Counted from the stretch's first letter, positions 31,641 to 43,101 are shown. The stretch is 60,000 nucleotides of DNA from Zygnema cylindricum (GCA_037447655.1 JBBHKE010000836.1:312001-372000); one strand, 5' to 3'. The notes: generated by a model from the letters alone, not told the origin. Program-made: numbers and translations.

Positions 31641-34600
31641 CCATAACTTAGGAAAGAGGATTGTTAAGGAAATCTAAATCTGGGAGGAAAGAAAAAGGCT
31701 CTTGTGGCAACAGAAGTGCAAGAGGATGAGATGGAAGAGCTCGATGAGGAGGTAGGAGACCTTTTCCTAAACAAACAGCTGGAGAAAAATAAGAGACTGA
31801 TCTAAGATTCCAAGAAAGCAAAAATGTGCCTTCGAAGGTTTGAAAGAGTCTCTTGAGGATGGATGGATTATAGAATCTGGTGCTTCCATGCGTATGTGCA
31901 GAGATAAGAGATGATTTACCAAACTTAGGAACATCCCATCACTTTAGATAAAGTATACAGATGGGAGAGTTGTGACCACTAGCTTAGTGGGATCTGTAGA
32001 TGTAAAAGTTAAGGTAGAGGGACAAGTGTCGACAATCACTCTGTCACATTTTCTCTACATACCTTAGCTTAACAAAAATGTTATATCCATCTTTGTACTA
32101 GATAATGAAGGTTTTGAGAAAACACCAAAAAATGAGTCTTTCTTGCTAGCTTTGATAGGAGTGTCTATTTTACAGCTATGAAGGGAAGTCAGAGAATGTT
32201 CAAACTGATCTTTAGTAATGGAAAAAATGGGCTTTTGTATGCTTGTGTAAATGAAATGTTGATATGGCATAAAATACTTCAGCATGTGAATTTAGAAAGA
32301 TTAATAAAAATGAAAAAAAAAAGTGATAGATGGAATGAAGTTTCGGGATGATGAGATTCTAGGTGATTCTATTGGATGTGCCCAAGGAAAGATACACAAC
32401 CTATCTTTTCCTAAATTTGCCACCTATAGGGGAGGGGATGTATTAGACTTAGTTCACACTAACATATAGGAGTCACTTAGAGTTCTATCACCTGGAGGGA
32501 AAAGGTAATGCTAACTATTACAGATGACTGGTCCAGATATTTAAAGTATACTTTATTACATATAAATCTTAGGTTGCCGATCGCTTTACAAAATATAAGG
32601 CGTGGAGTGAAAATTTACAGAGAACCCCTATAAAGAGAATAAAAAGTGATAATGGAGGAGAATATACATCAAATCAGTTTGAGAACTATTTGAGAACACA
32701 AGAGTACCAAAAATCTTTTCCAAATAACCCATAACACAATGGAGTGGTTGAAAGGTTAAATAGAATTGTTAATGACAGAATTCTTGGTGACACTGCTACG
32801 TGTATGCTAAATGATAAAAATATAGGAAGACGCTTATGGTGTGAAGCTATAAATTGTACAAATTATCACAAAAACAGAGTGAGTGCTGCCATCAGTTGTT
32901 AAAAACCAGACACTATATGAGAGATGGACAGGTAGAAAACAGATCTGTCTCATTTAAAGGTCTTTGGTGGTCATTTAAAGGCCTTTGGTGGTCAAATATA
33001 CAGTCTACATAATAATAAGGAAAACTAGAAATTAGATGCAAGAGGGAAGCCCACATATCTAGTAAGATATGATGATGATGTAAAAGGGTATAAAGTATAT
33101 GATCTTGAGAAGAAAGACATCATTATGGTAAATCACCTTCTAGTGATGGATGAGGGAAAATTTGTAGATCTCTTCAAATATACCAAAATGAAAAAAAAAA
33201 AATTTGAAAGTGATCTAGAAAATAATACAAAAGATCCTCCATGGAGACAATTCAATTAGTTTAACTAGATTTTGTTCAGTCTTCAAAAGGAAAAAAACAC
33301 ATTTCTAAAGATTTTTTTTTTCTGACAGAAATAAAAATAGGAGATGAAGGAGAGATCTCAAGGATAGGGGAGAAGAAGAGAAGGAAAGAAGAAATCCAAA
33401 GATGCCCTCTATAGCAATTGCGGATTTTGAGGGAAGTAGAAGGAGCAACGAGAGGATTCAAAAAAGGCAGCTCAACAACAAGGTCACCAAGCTGTCTCAC
33501 CCTAACGAGCCGCAAACATACCTAGAGGCGATAAACAGCTCAAAAAGCAACAGATGGGTGACTACTATTAATGAGGAGATGGCCTCAATCATGGAGGTAA
33601 ATAACTAGGAGTTGATGTATGTCCAATAGACAAAAAACCAATCGGATGTAAGTGTGTCTTCAAACTCAAACTCAATCCTGAAAACACCATTTAGAGGTAT
33701 AACGCCACATTAGTGGCTAAAAGGTATACTCTGAAAGAGGGGATTAACTATGAAGAGACCTTTGCTCTACCTGTCAGATTTCCCTCTGTCATAATTTTGC
33801 TCACTTTGGCGACATAGGAAAACATAGAGATACACCAGATGGACATCAAAACAACCTTCCTCTATGGAGAACTAAAGGAATAAATTTTCATGAGGCAACC
33901 AAAGGGTTTTGTGGAGGAAGGAGAGGAGAGTGAAGTGTGCAAGCTGATAAAATTATTGTACAAACTGAAACAGGCTCTAAGACAATGGATTAAGAAGTTG
34001 GACGAATTTCTGACCAATCTCGGGTATGTCATAATTAGCTTAGACCACTCTATATACTTGTATAAAGACGAGGATGGAGTTGTTTTCATTACTATTTATG
34101 TTGATGATTTGCTGGTATTGAGTAAATCATTATAGAAAATAAATAAGTTGAAAAATGACCTGAGAAGTCGATTTGCTAGGAAAGACCTTACCAATGCTAA
34201 GTATATTTTAGAAATTCTAATAGGGAGAGATAGAGAAATAATGATTATAAAGTTGACACAGAAAGAAGCCATAGGGAACATGCTTAAAAAACATTAGATG
34301 GAGAAAGCTAACAGTTGCTCTACTCTAATGAATTTGAAGAAATTAAATGAGGGGAGTCTAGAAAAAAAAAATTGTTATTATTGATGATCAGGTAGGTCCA
34401 GAAAAGAGAGAGTTCATGAAAAATATCCCTTATAGACAAACTGTTTGCATGAACAATATCCCTTATAGACAAACATTATTCAGTGTGATTTATTTTATGA
34501 ACTCTACCAAACCAAACATAATTGCAGCTGTGGAAGTCTTAACTTGAAGCCTTAATAACAGTTGTAGGATAGATCGGGAGGTAGCCAAAAGGGTTATGAG

Positions 34601-35128
34601 GTATATGGTGGGAACTTGGGAGTTATGGCTGCAAATGGGTAGGGATAATATTGACATCACCACTTGGAGTGATGTAAGTTATGGAGATGTGCCAACCAGA
34701 AAAGTTACCTCTTTTATATATTGCAAGTGGGATCTGGGGCATGTTGTTGCAGCAACAAACAACAAAAGGTCGTTGTTCAATCCACAATAGATGCAAAGTA
34801 CATGGCATTTTTCTCTGCTATAAAAGAATTAATGTGGGAAAAACCATTGCATCAAGAACTTAGATTTATAAAATGTGGTGTTCATAAATGTATTCTATGA
34901 TAACTAGGCTGCAATTGCTATTGCAGCCAATCCTAAACATCACTTTTAGGCAAAGCATATGGATGTAAGATTGAGCTTTGTAATAGAAAAAGTTGAGAAT
35001 ATTTTTATAAAATTGGAATATAGGGTGACTGGGGAAATGATAGCAGATAAGATGACAAAACTTGTTCCATCTCCGAAATTGATATTTTGCAGGGAATATT
35101 GTGGCTTAAAAGAAAAGATAGACTAGAA
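31641..35128 (+). pseudogene. Pol of element F (protease to RNase H)
   Basis: The protease site reads WIIESGASMRMC at about 31865-31900: the catalytic aspartate is glutamate. Integrase landmarks are IKSDNGGEYTSNQFE (about 32640-32690) and HNGVVERLN (32735). RT runs about 33480-34500, with HPNEPQTYLEAINSSKSNRW, QMDIKTTFLYGELKE and an intact YVDDLLVLSKS at about 34097-34130. RNase H follows (TTWSDVSYGDVPTRK at 34660-34705, DKMTKLVPSPKL at 35050). Dozens of stops and frameshifts, so only fragments stay open. Confidence 0.8.
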
Positions 35129-35139
35129 AATAACGAGAG

Positions 35140-36290
35140 TGTTGAAAAAGATTTTCTAGTTATATCTTCTAGACGAAACTCTAAGTCTAATACTTGTTGC
35201 AGTCACTGAGACTTAGACAACAATGGCTTCCTTCAAGCAACCAAAAAGACACACTGCAATGGCTGCTTGCAGGCAGCCAAAAAGACAGACTGAGGAAGCA
35301 CGTAGTTTTGCTTTTACCAAAAAGACATGTGACTTGAATTGCATTAGATACTGGTCATAAAAAATTGTTACCGGTTAAACAGTCGTCTGCCTTATCCATC
35401 CAGTCGTAGAAGAATTGTTACATGCACGGTGTGCAAAATTTATTTAAAGATTAACGCAATGGCTAATCCATTTAACTAAACAAACAAGCGAAGACGCGCA
35501 TGCTTCTACCAAAAAGATATGTGACTTGACCTACATTAGATACTGGTCATACAAAGTCGTTACCGGTTAAACACTCTTACGCCTTATCCATCCACTCCTA
35601 GACTAATTGTTACATGCATGGGTTCCAATATTTATTTAAACATTAACGCGGCGGCTAATCCATTTAACTAAACAAACTGACGAGGACGCGCATGTAAACT
35701 AAGGGAATGCAGAGACGCAAATCTAGCTATTTAAAAACATTAATCGGACTGTTGTCGTTGCCCCCCGCCAACACCGAATGGACTTTTGGCGGTTATTTGA
35801 AGACACCGTCACGCAATGCCACGTGGCGCCATATAATTGGACACCGAACAGATGGGAAGTGGAACCATGGCTCCCGAGCTAACATGCGTCACCTCGGAGG
35901 CCATGCTGTAGAATGGTTGTACAAAAAGGACATCTATTAGTGTACCTTCTTGTACTTTATAGTCTTCTTATAGGTCTAGGGTTTATTTGTAGGTAGTGAT
36001 GAGTAGGAAGATTAGGTACTTAGTGTTTTTGAGGCGCCTCTCTTTGAGAGACCTTTTGTATAAATAGACCATCTTTGGCCAGCCATTATTAACTGCTCAG
36101 GGGAGCAAATTCAACAATTTTTTTTTCGTTCGGCTCAAGAAAGTAGGGCCTTCACACGGGTGAGGGTGGTCTAAATATTTGTGTGCGAGGGTGACATTTA
36201 TTCTGCGAGGAAGAGAAAATTGCAAATGTTTTCCTGAGGCTAGTAGTAAGCTGTAAACACTCTGTGCTAATTGAAGCCACACTGTTATAG
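35140..36290 (+). repeat. LTR3, 3' LTR of element F
   Basis: Starts TGTTGAAAAAGA after GAGAG. It contains two tandem copies of a ~183-bp block (35324-35506 and 35507-35690) that is single in F's 5' LTR, a G-box at about 35820 and the TATA box TTTTGTATAAATAG at 36052. The end near 36290 is set by the Harbinger flank and the GTATA repeat. Confidence 0.83.
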
Positions 36291-36545
36291 TATACAAGTA
36301 TGTCAAACTTTGATATGATAGGCCATTTAATTAATGGTTGTGTAAGAATCTCCCACACCGCTTTACAATATTTTACTTCTTCTTTAAAACCATGACTACT
36401 TACTCCAAACATCGTGACTACTTACTCCAAACATCTCCTCAACAAAGATGGGTGAGTTCCCCATGGCAACACGGTAGAGCACCATCTCCATTTGACATTT
36501 CACTTGAATTTTTCAGTTTGGTAAATTCACAAAAGTTTTTGGTGG
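36291..36545 (-). pseudogene. PIF/Harbinger transposase, N-terminal part
   Basis: The reverse strand encodes MVLYRVAMGNSPIFVEEMFG, the helix-turn-helix-like start seen in Harbinger nucleases, then AVWEILTQPLIKWPIISKFD, which in the family comes shortly before the FPNCCGAID motif. That motif is at 22130 on the same strand, 14 kb away across element F. A 22-bp tandem duplication (36391-36412, 36413-36434) causes a frameshift. Confidence 0.78.
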
Positions 36546-36636
36546 GTCATTTTGCATTCAACACCCAATTTTATCTACTAAATAGTAAACAAGATGACGA
36601 AGGGGACGGAACAACATTCTTTACCTTTCTTCACTA
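36546..36636. other. Short unassigned gap between Harbinger and element I
   Basis: About 90 bp, possibly the upstream part of the Harbinger gene. No motif is recognisable. CACTA at 36632-36636 is the 5' flank of element I. Confidence 0.35.
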
Positions 36637-37676
36637 TGTAGAAATTAAAGGTTCTTTTAGTATTTTCTAGGTTTTGTAAAAGATAAAATGCAGAAAATAA
36701 GCAAAGGCAATCTACCACTAACTCCTCTCTTTAGCTCCCACACTTGTCGCAGTCACTGAAAGTTGGAGAGGGAGGTAGAGCCATGGCTGCCTATGTTATC
36801 CAGAGGGAGAAGATAGAAGATTGGTAGATTTACCAAAATGGAACTTGACGGACCCAGGATTTGAACGAAGTACCTGCCGTCTGTCAAAGACGCCGATAGC
36901 CAGTAGTTTTATCCAATTAGTCTAAGACTAGTGTTACGTGATATAAGGTGTGATAACTATATAAATGTTTACACTTAAAATATTTCATTTAATAGAATAT
37001 TAAGACATAGATACACCCTGTATTCTACGGGATAAAAAACATCTTGCAACAAATGACTCAAATTTGTTTCAAGTGAGAAATAAATACCGCGCAAGTATTT
37101 ATGACGGATAAGATTGAAACTCGGTTCGATCGGAGGGTGGCAAATAAATCTTAGATCGCGGAATACCATGTTGGCGATTTGCCGTCATCGCCATATCGAA
37201 TGACACGTGGCATAACCACATTGGATTGTAGCATCTCCGTGAATAACAAGAACGAATCCAAATATGACATGTGTCCACTTTTTGGCCATGTCGTACAATG
37301 TCTGTACACAAAGTACATCGACACCTGTACCTTTTTGTACGACATAGTATTGTGATTGGTGCCGTACGTCAGTAGATAGAGTTTTAGAGAGAGATAGGAC
37401 TTAGAAAAATTTGGTAGATAGGACCCTATCTCCGAGAGAGCTTTTGTACAAAAGGTCAACTTTGACCCACCGTAACTTACTACTCAGGGAGCAAATTTAG
37501 AAATTCTTTTTGCTATCGACTCAGAGGAGTCTTGCTTTCACATGGGTGAAGGTGGTCAAAGTTTTTGTTTGCCAAGGTGGCAGTTATTCTTGCTAAAACA
37601 CAAAGGGGTCAGGGTTATCTTAGAGGCTTCGTGTGAGCTGCCTACTTTCAAGACCTATGGAGGTCTTAGAGTTACA
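36637..37676 (+). repeat. LTR3b, 5' LTR of element I
   Basis: Ends GTCTTAGAGTTACA directly before the primer-binding site. It shares the downstream half with LTR3 (TGTACGACA palindromic region near 37285-37350, TTTTGTACAAAAGG near 37442), but its start differs (TGTAGAAATT instead of TGTTGAAAAA). On the reverse strand a tRNA-like B box (GTTCAAATCC) lies at about 36857-36867. Confidence 0.85.
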
Positions 37677-37677
37677 A

Positions 37678-37691
37678 GTTATGGGCCCACC
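37678..37691 (+). promoter_or_regulatory. Half-tRNA primer-binding site of element I
   Basis: GTTATGGGCCCACC, one base after the LTR end. All 14 bases are complementary to the plant-type initiator tRNA-Met anticodon arm (GGTGGGCCCATAAC). ATG at 37681-37683 starts Gag (MGPPCRVPIFN). This is the best-preserved copy in the window. Confidence 0.82.
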
Positions 37692-38630
37692 CTGTAGGGT
37701 GCCCATCTTCAATAGAACTAGAATCATTTAATGGAAAAATATGATGACACAAGCTATATTTGAGAAATTGTTTTGGGGAATAGTGAGTGGACGTATGAGG
37801 AGTCCATCCAGTCTTCGGATCCTTCCAAGGTTTACAAGAAGCAGTTTCACCAGAGATGCAGATCCATCTCCAAAAGAGGAAACAAAGGAAGGGGAGGTGG
37901 TGGACAAAAGAGAGCAGAAGGAGACGATCACACCAATAGCAACCGTTTCGGCATTCCTGTCACCTATTCGAAGGAATGAGGAGATTGATACCGATACCTA
38001 GGACTACAACAATATAGCGACAAAGCACTTCATCCTCCGCCATCTTACTCAAGGGCTAGCATCTCCTCATTTGCAAGTAGAGAGGGCATCCTATATTTGG
38101 GTGGCTCTCATAGAGATCTACCGAAGTGGTACGATTCAACAACAACAGTTGGCTGATCACAAAATTAACGCATATGTATACAAGGGGGGAAGATGTTGGA
38201 TTTTTGTAATGAGCTCGCAACACTTTTCATTGAGCTAGAGAGTGGTGGACAGGTTGAAACTCAAAAGATAAAGGTTAACTGCTTGCTCATGAACTTACCT
38301 GATGAGTTCGAGAATATAGTGAACTTTGTGCAAGACTTGCTAGACTCAAGGTGGATATGGAATTCAGTGTTAGAGATGATTCTTGTTCGAGAGAACACAA
38401 TTGTGATCCAAAGGGGAGGAATGAGTGGGCAAGCCCTGCAGCTAGGACTGATTCGAAGAATAACGATTCTAGGAAACCGGTAGCAAATTATGGGGGGGAG
38501 GGGGAAAAAAAATCAGACCAATGAGTTTTGACCAAAGGCTCCCAAGGGTTTGTGCCATTTTTGTAAGAAACCACGACACTATATGGCCGAGTGCACTAAG
38601 CTTACCGAACTTCGGTTAAAGGAGGGGCAG
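37681..38630 (+). pseudogene. Gag of element I
   Basis: It starts at the primer-binding-site ATG: MGPPCRVPIFNRTRII, stop, then MMTQAIFEKLFWGIVSGRM. A charged variable stretch follows (to 38000). Then the UBN2-like capsid: QGLASPHLQVERASYIWVAL and, frameshifted, LMNLPDEFENIVNFVQDL (38193-38483). The zinc knuckle CHFCKKPRHYMAEC is intact at about 38551-38592. Gag would coat and dimerise the RNA in a cytoplasmic particle. Confidence 0.8.
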
Positions 38631-39130
38631 ATCATTGGACCTCTAAGAAGAAAGAAAATGGCTCTTGTGGCTTAGGTACACGAGAAGGATTCCGAAGACG
38701 AGGACGGTGAGCTCTTGCTGGATGAGGAGTTGGAGGCAAAGACCGAGGTTGAAATTCCTTGAAAGCAGAAGTGTGCTTTTAGAGGTTTGAAAGGTGAAGG
38801 AGGTTGGATTGTGGATTCCGGTGCCTCCATACACATGTGTAAGGATAAACACCTATTCACTAAGATGAGAAAGATTACCACCGTAGAGATAGAGTATGGG
38901 GATGGGAGGGTAGTCACTACTACTATGGTAGGATCGGTAGATCTGAAAGTCTTAGTGGAGGGAAAGACATCTATAGTGACATTCCCGATGTGTTGTTTAT
39001 TCCAGAGCTAAACAAAAACCTCATCTCAATGCCTGTGTTAGATGATAAGGGTTTTGAGACTAGCACTAGGAAGGGAACCTTTACTGCTAGCTTTGAATAG
39101 GAAGTTTATTTCACTGCTGAAAAAGGTAGG
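38631..39130 (+). pseudogene. Protease of element I
   Basis: Open frame 38787-39011 carries GGWIVDSGASIHMCKDKHLF with an intact D-S-G-A active site. Then IEYGDGRVVTTTMVGSVDLK, and after a frameshift LNKNLISMPVLDDKGFETS. An acidic spacer (38690-38760) separates it from the zinc knuckle, with one TAG and one TGA. Confidence 0.82.
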
Positions 39131-40012
39131 CAACGGATGTTTAGGCTGATTTTAAGCAATGAAAAGAAGAAACTTTACTATACTGGTGTTCATGATATCA
39201 TGTTGTGGTATAAGAGGCTTGGACATGTGCATTTAGATAAGTTGAAAAAAATGAAAAAGATGGGAAAGGGGAAGTAATTTACTTCGGAGAAAAGGCACAA
39301 AGGTTACCCTTCCCAAAGGAAGCCACTTATAAAGGAGAAAAAGTGTTAGACTTGGCACATACTGATACTTGGGGACAGGCCAGAGTGCCCTCACTCGGTG
39401 GTAAAACGTTTATGATAACAATCATTGACAATTGGTCTCGATACTCTAGAGTATATTTTTTTGAAAAATAAATCAGAGGCCCCATAGGTTTTTAAGGAAT
39501 ATAAGGCATAAAGTGAGAAACTCCATGAAACCTCTATTAAGAGAGTAAGAAGTGATAATGAGGGAGAGTATACCTCCAATCAGTTTGAGGATTTTTTGAG
39601 AGAAGATGGAGTGCAATACTAAAAGACAGTTCCTAAAAATCTTGAGTAGAATGGTGTAGCCGAGAGGTTAAATAGAACACTAAGTGATAGTGCTAGGAGT
39701 ATGCTCTCACATAGGAAGATAAGAAAGAGATTTTGGGCCGAAGCTTTGAACTGTGCAAATTATCTCAAGAATAGAGTTCTTAGTTCAACAGTAAATGACC
39801 AAACTCCTTATGAGAGATGGACCGGCCGGAAACCAGATGTTTCACACTTAAATGTTTTCGGTGGTCAAATGTTCTGTCTAGACACAGATTGGTCAAATTG
39901 GAAGTTGGATACGAAAAGAAAACCAAGATATTTGTTAGGATATGATAAAGATGTAAAAGGATATAGAGTCTAAATTCTTAAGAGACAAGATATAATCATA
40001 GTAAAGCATCAC
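39131..40012 (+). pseudogene. Integrase of element I
   Basis: In order: MLWYKRLGHVHLDKLKKMKK (the first His of HH is Tyr), a deletion where the CC half should be (about 39275-39290), FMITIIDNWSRYSRVYFF, VRSDNEGEYTSNQFE, and GVAERLNRTLSDSARSM. Then an open stretch (39701-39973) with RFWAEALNCANYLKNRV, TPYERWTGRKPDVSHLNVFG and LGYDKDVKGYRV. D, D and E are present but four or more stops lie between them. Confidence 0.82.
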
Positions 40013-40567
40013 GTGGTCATGGATGAAAGGAAATCTATAGATCCCTTTAAGCATACAAAGACAGTCAAAATCAGATTTGAGTTAGAAAATTCTGATTACT
40101 TTGAGCTTCCTAGTTATCCACGTTTTCAAGAAGACGATGATCTTGCAGGTACAAATCAAACCGAGGAGGATTCAGCCGTGGAACCTTTATTGCCAACTCC
40201 AACCGAAGCGGAAGACGCGGTGGAAATAGACCTGGAATCGATAGATAGGGTAGAAGTCGAAACTATCCGAAAGAATCCACGAGAGCCATCCATTCCGGCA
40301 TCAGAGTTTGAGGGCGAAAGAAGAAGCACCAAAAGACTGCAAGAGAAAAAAGTTAACAACAAGGTAACCAAATTGTCTCATCCCGATGAACCCCAAACTT
40401 ATGGTGAGGCGATGAAATGTCAAGAGAGGAACCGATGGAAGACAACCAATAATGAGGAGATGGCTTCGATTATACCAGCCAATACGTGGGAATTGGTGGA
40501 CTGTCCCCTTGATAGGAAGCCAACCCAGTGTAAGTGGGTATTCAAATCGAAACTAAACCGGGATAAC
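40013..40567 (+). pseudogene. Linker and RT start of element I, cut by J
   Basis: A 185-codon open frame: integrase tail, acidic Glu/Asp-rich linker, the EFEGERRSTKRLQEKKVNNK motif, then RT start (HPDEPQTYGEAMKCQERNRW, NTWELVDCPLDRKPTQCKWV, FKSKLNRDN). The frame stops exactly where solo LTR J begins, at the target duplication ATAAC (40563-40567). RT resumes at 41757 with TIE. Confidence 0.85.
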
Positions 40568-41751
40568 TAAAACTCTGTGTGCTCCATTGCCCACAAAAAT
40601 CGAAGATCCAAAAGAAGCTAATCTAGATAGTGCCGACTCCAAGTTGATATAAACCCAAATGACTGACCCCATGACAATCAAAAACCCATTATAGCTTCAC
40701 CCTTGTGAAATAAGACTTTCTGTGTGCTTAGTTCCACCACATAATGCAAAGCTAGAATATGAGTTTTGGAAACATTCATCCACTTTGACTTTCCCTTAGA
40801 AATGCAGCCACCCTGGCTGGCAAAAACGCTGACCGACTACCCCCTTGTGTAACATGGATTCCTCTGATTTCGCAGCAAAAAGAATCACTGAAAATGGTCA
40901 AGTAAATTGATAGTTATGAATGGTCAAAGATGACCTTTTGTACAAGAGCTCTCTCGGAGAGAGGCCGCTACCTACTAAATTTTGTAAGTCCTATTCCCTC
41001 TCTAAAACTCTATCTATTGACGTACGGTACCAATCAAATTACTGTGTCGTAAAGAAAAGTACATGTACCAATGTATTTTCTATACGGCCATCGTACAACA
41101 TCGCCAAAATGTCAACACGTGTCAAATCGGGATTTGTTCCCGTAATCTTCGAAGTTCCCGCAATCTAATGTTGTCGCGCCACGTGTTACTCGAGGTGGCA
41201 ATGAGCCTAAAATGCCCAAAGTACCTATTCCGCAATTGCGGCGCCTATCGTGACTTTCCGATCAAAACCGACTTTAATTCTAACCGTTGAAAATGGGTGC
41301 GCGGTAATTATTTCGCGGTTGAAACAAATGCGCGGTATCCTTTTCGTAATGTACATAAGACCGTACTATATTTGAACTGTTTTTATGTACTAGGAATCAA
41401 TTCTTCTAGTTTAATGAATTGATCTACTTGATAATATTTATATGTTTATCAAACCTAACAGTAATTAGTAGTTGTCCTAGACTAATTGGATAAAGCTACC
41501 ACTTAACGGCTATCTTGACGGACGGCAGGATCCAGGTTCAAATCTTGGGTCCTTCTACTGTCTTTTTGGTGAATCTACCCACTCTATTCCATGTCTTCTC
41601 TTGAGGACCTAGGCAGCCATGGCTCTATATCCCGTGTTTAACCTTCAGTGACTACAACAAGTGTGGGGGCTGGGAGAGGTGAGTTAGAGATAGACTGCGT
41701 TTGCTCTTTTCCTATCCTAATAGAAACCTACAAAATACTCAAATATCAACA
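40568..41751 (-). mobile_element. Solo LTR J (LTR3b family), antisense, inside I's RT
   Basis: An 1184-bp block, reverse strand TGTTGATATTTG...CAGAGTTTTA. It is flanked by perfect ATAAC repeats (40563-40567, 41752-41756). It aligns with the LTR3b copies in reverse orientation (GTACGGTACC region near 41025, CACGTG near 41183). There is no internal coding sequence. Removing it restores the RT codons across the junction. Confidence 0.87.
41487..41565 (+). other. tRNA-like block in LTR3b (antisense to the LTR)
   Basis: AGGTTCAAATCTTGGG at about 41531 resembles the tRNA T-arm / Pol III B box (GGTTCRANTCC). About 40 bp upstream lies a weak A-box-like GGATAAAGCTACCACTTAA. The block has no closed acceptor stem, so it is not called a tRNA gene. 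Related blocks sit antisense in other LTR3 copies. Confidence 0.45.
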
Positions 41752-41756
41752 ATAAC

Positions 41757-43095
41757 ACCATTGAGAGCAAGGCTCGGTTAGTGGCGAAGGGATTTACTGT
41801 AAAAGAGGGAATTGACTACGAGGAGGCTTTTGCTCCGGTCGTTAGGTTTCCCTCAGTTTGGATACTTCTCAGTATGGCGGCAAGAGAAGACATGGAAGTA
41901 CATCAGATGGACATTAAAACAACCTTCCTACATGGAGAGTTGGAAGAGGAGATTTTTATGCGACAGCCCAAAGTATTTGTGGAGCAAGGGGAGGAGAGCA
42001 AGGTATGTCGATTGATCAAATATTTGTATGGGCTGAAACAGGTGCCCCTGCAATGGAACAAGAAGCTCGATGAGTTTCTTACAAGTTTGGGATATATTCA
42101 GAATAGCTCAGATCACTCAATTTTTTTGTTTGAAGATGAGAAATGAATTGATTTATTGCAATTTATGTTGATGATTTGCTTGTTGTAAGTAAATATATGG
42201 ATATAATAAACAAGTTGAAAAATGATCTAAAACGAAGATTTGAGTTGAAGGATATGGGAGAAACAAGGTATATTTTGGGAATTCAGGTAGAGAGAGACAG
42301 AGATAGAAAGATAATAATATCAACTCAAAAGAAGCTATTGAAAACATGTTGGAAAGATTCCAAATGGACAAGGCTAATAGTTGTACCACTCCTATGGAAC
42401 TAAAGAAGGAAAGTGAGGGGAGTGTGGAAGATGGAGTTATAATCTTGGATGATGAGGTAGGCTTGGAAGAGAAAAGATTTATGCAGACCATCTCTTATAG
42501 ACAAGTAGTGTCCAGCCTAATATATTTCATGAATTTGACCTGTACGGACATAGCCGCAACTGTAGGAGTACTAAGTAGGAGTCTGAATGCTCCCACTAAG
42601 AAAGATTGGGAGGCAGTTAAGAGAGTCCTTAGATATCTCATAGAGACTAGAGATCTATAGTTACATTTGGGTGGGAACAATACTGACATCACGACTTTGA
42701 GTGATGCCAGCTATGGGGATGCTCCTATGAGGAGATGCACGTCTGGGTATGTATTGTATCTGGGTGATGGGGCTTGCTGTAGGAGCAGCAAACAACAAAA
42801 GGTCATTGCTTAGTCTAACAAGGAGGCTGAGTACATGGCCTCTTGCTCTGCTGTAAAAAAATTAATATGGGTCAAGTCCTTGCTTGGTGAACTTGGTCAT
42901 CTTAACAGTGGTGTTCAAAAAGTGTTTTGTGACAATCAGGCAACTATTGCTATTTTTGCCAATCCTAAACACCATTTTAAAGCAGATTAGATAGTGAAAT
43001 GGTTATAGATATGATGACCAAATCTATGCCACCCCCTAACCTAATTTTCAGCAAAGAGAAGTGTGGTCTGAAATTAAAAGGTGACTAGAGAATAA
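41757..43095 (+). pseudogene. RT main part and RNase H of element I
   Basis: Open 41781-42146: [60 protein letters not shown] frameshift follows, then YVDDLLVVSKYMD (about 42166-42204, catalytic box intact) and FELKDMGETRYILGIQVERD. RNase H part: YFMNLTCTDIAATVGVLSRS (42346-42660), then DASYGDAPMRRCTSGYVLYL and CDNQATIAIF in broken frames. A deletion after HHFKAD (about 42988) removes the FVREKV-type segment. Confidence 0.83.
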
Positions 43096-43101
43096 AAAGA
43101 G

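Larger units (their letters stand above)
22196..36290 (+). mobile_element. Copia element F (LTR3 family), inserted in the Harbinger gene
   Basis: F starts TGTTGAAAAG at 22196 and its 3' LTR ends at about 36290. Flanks GTCTA (22191-22195) and GTATA (36291-36295) are a one-mismatch target duplication, and Harbinger coding sequence continues on the other side. Its 5' LTR is split by element E (22704-29169). Solo LTR H (29629-30811) separates the LTR from the primer-binding site. Internal sequence is 30817-35139. Without E and H it is about 6.4 kb. It is heavily decayed and probably one of the older elements here. Confidence 0.85.

Noticed and set aside
41487-41565. A real tRNA gene
   Set aside because: A T-arm-like segment is present but no acceptor stem, D-arm pairing or anticodon arm can be drawn, and it is part of every LTR3b copy.
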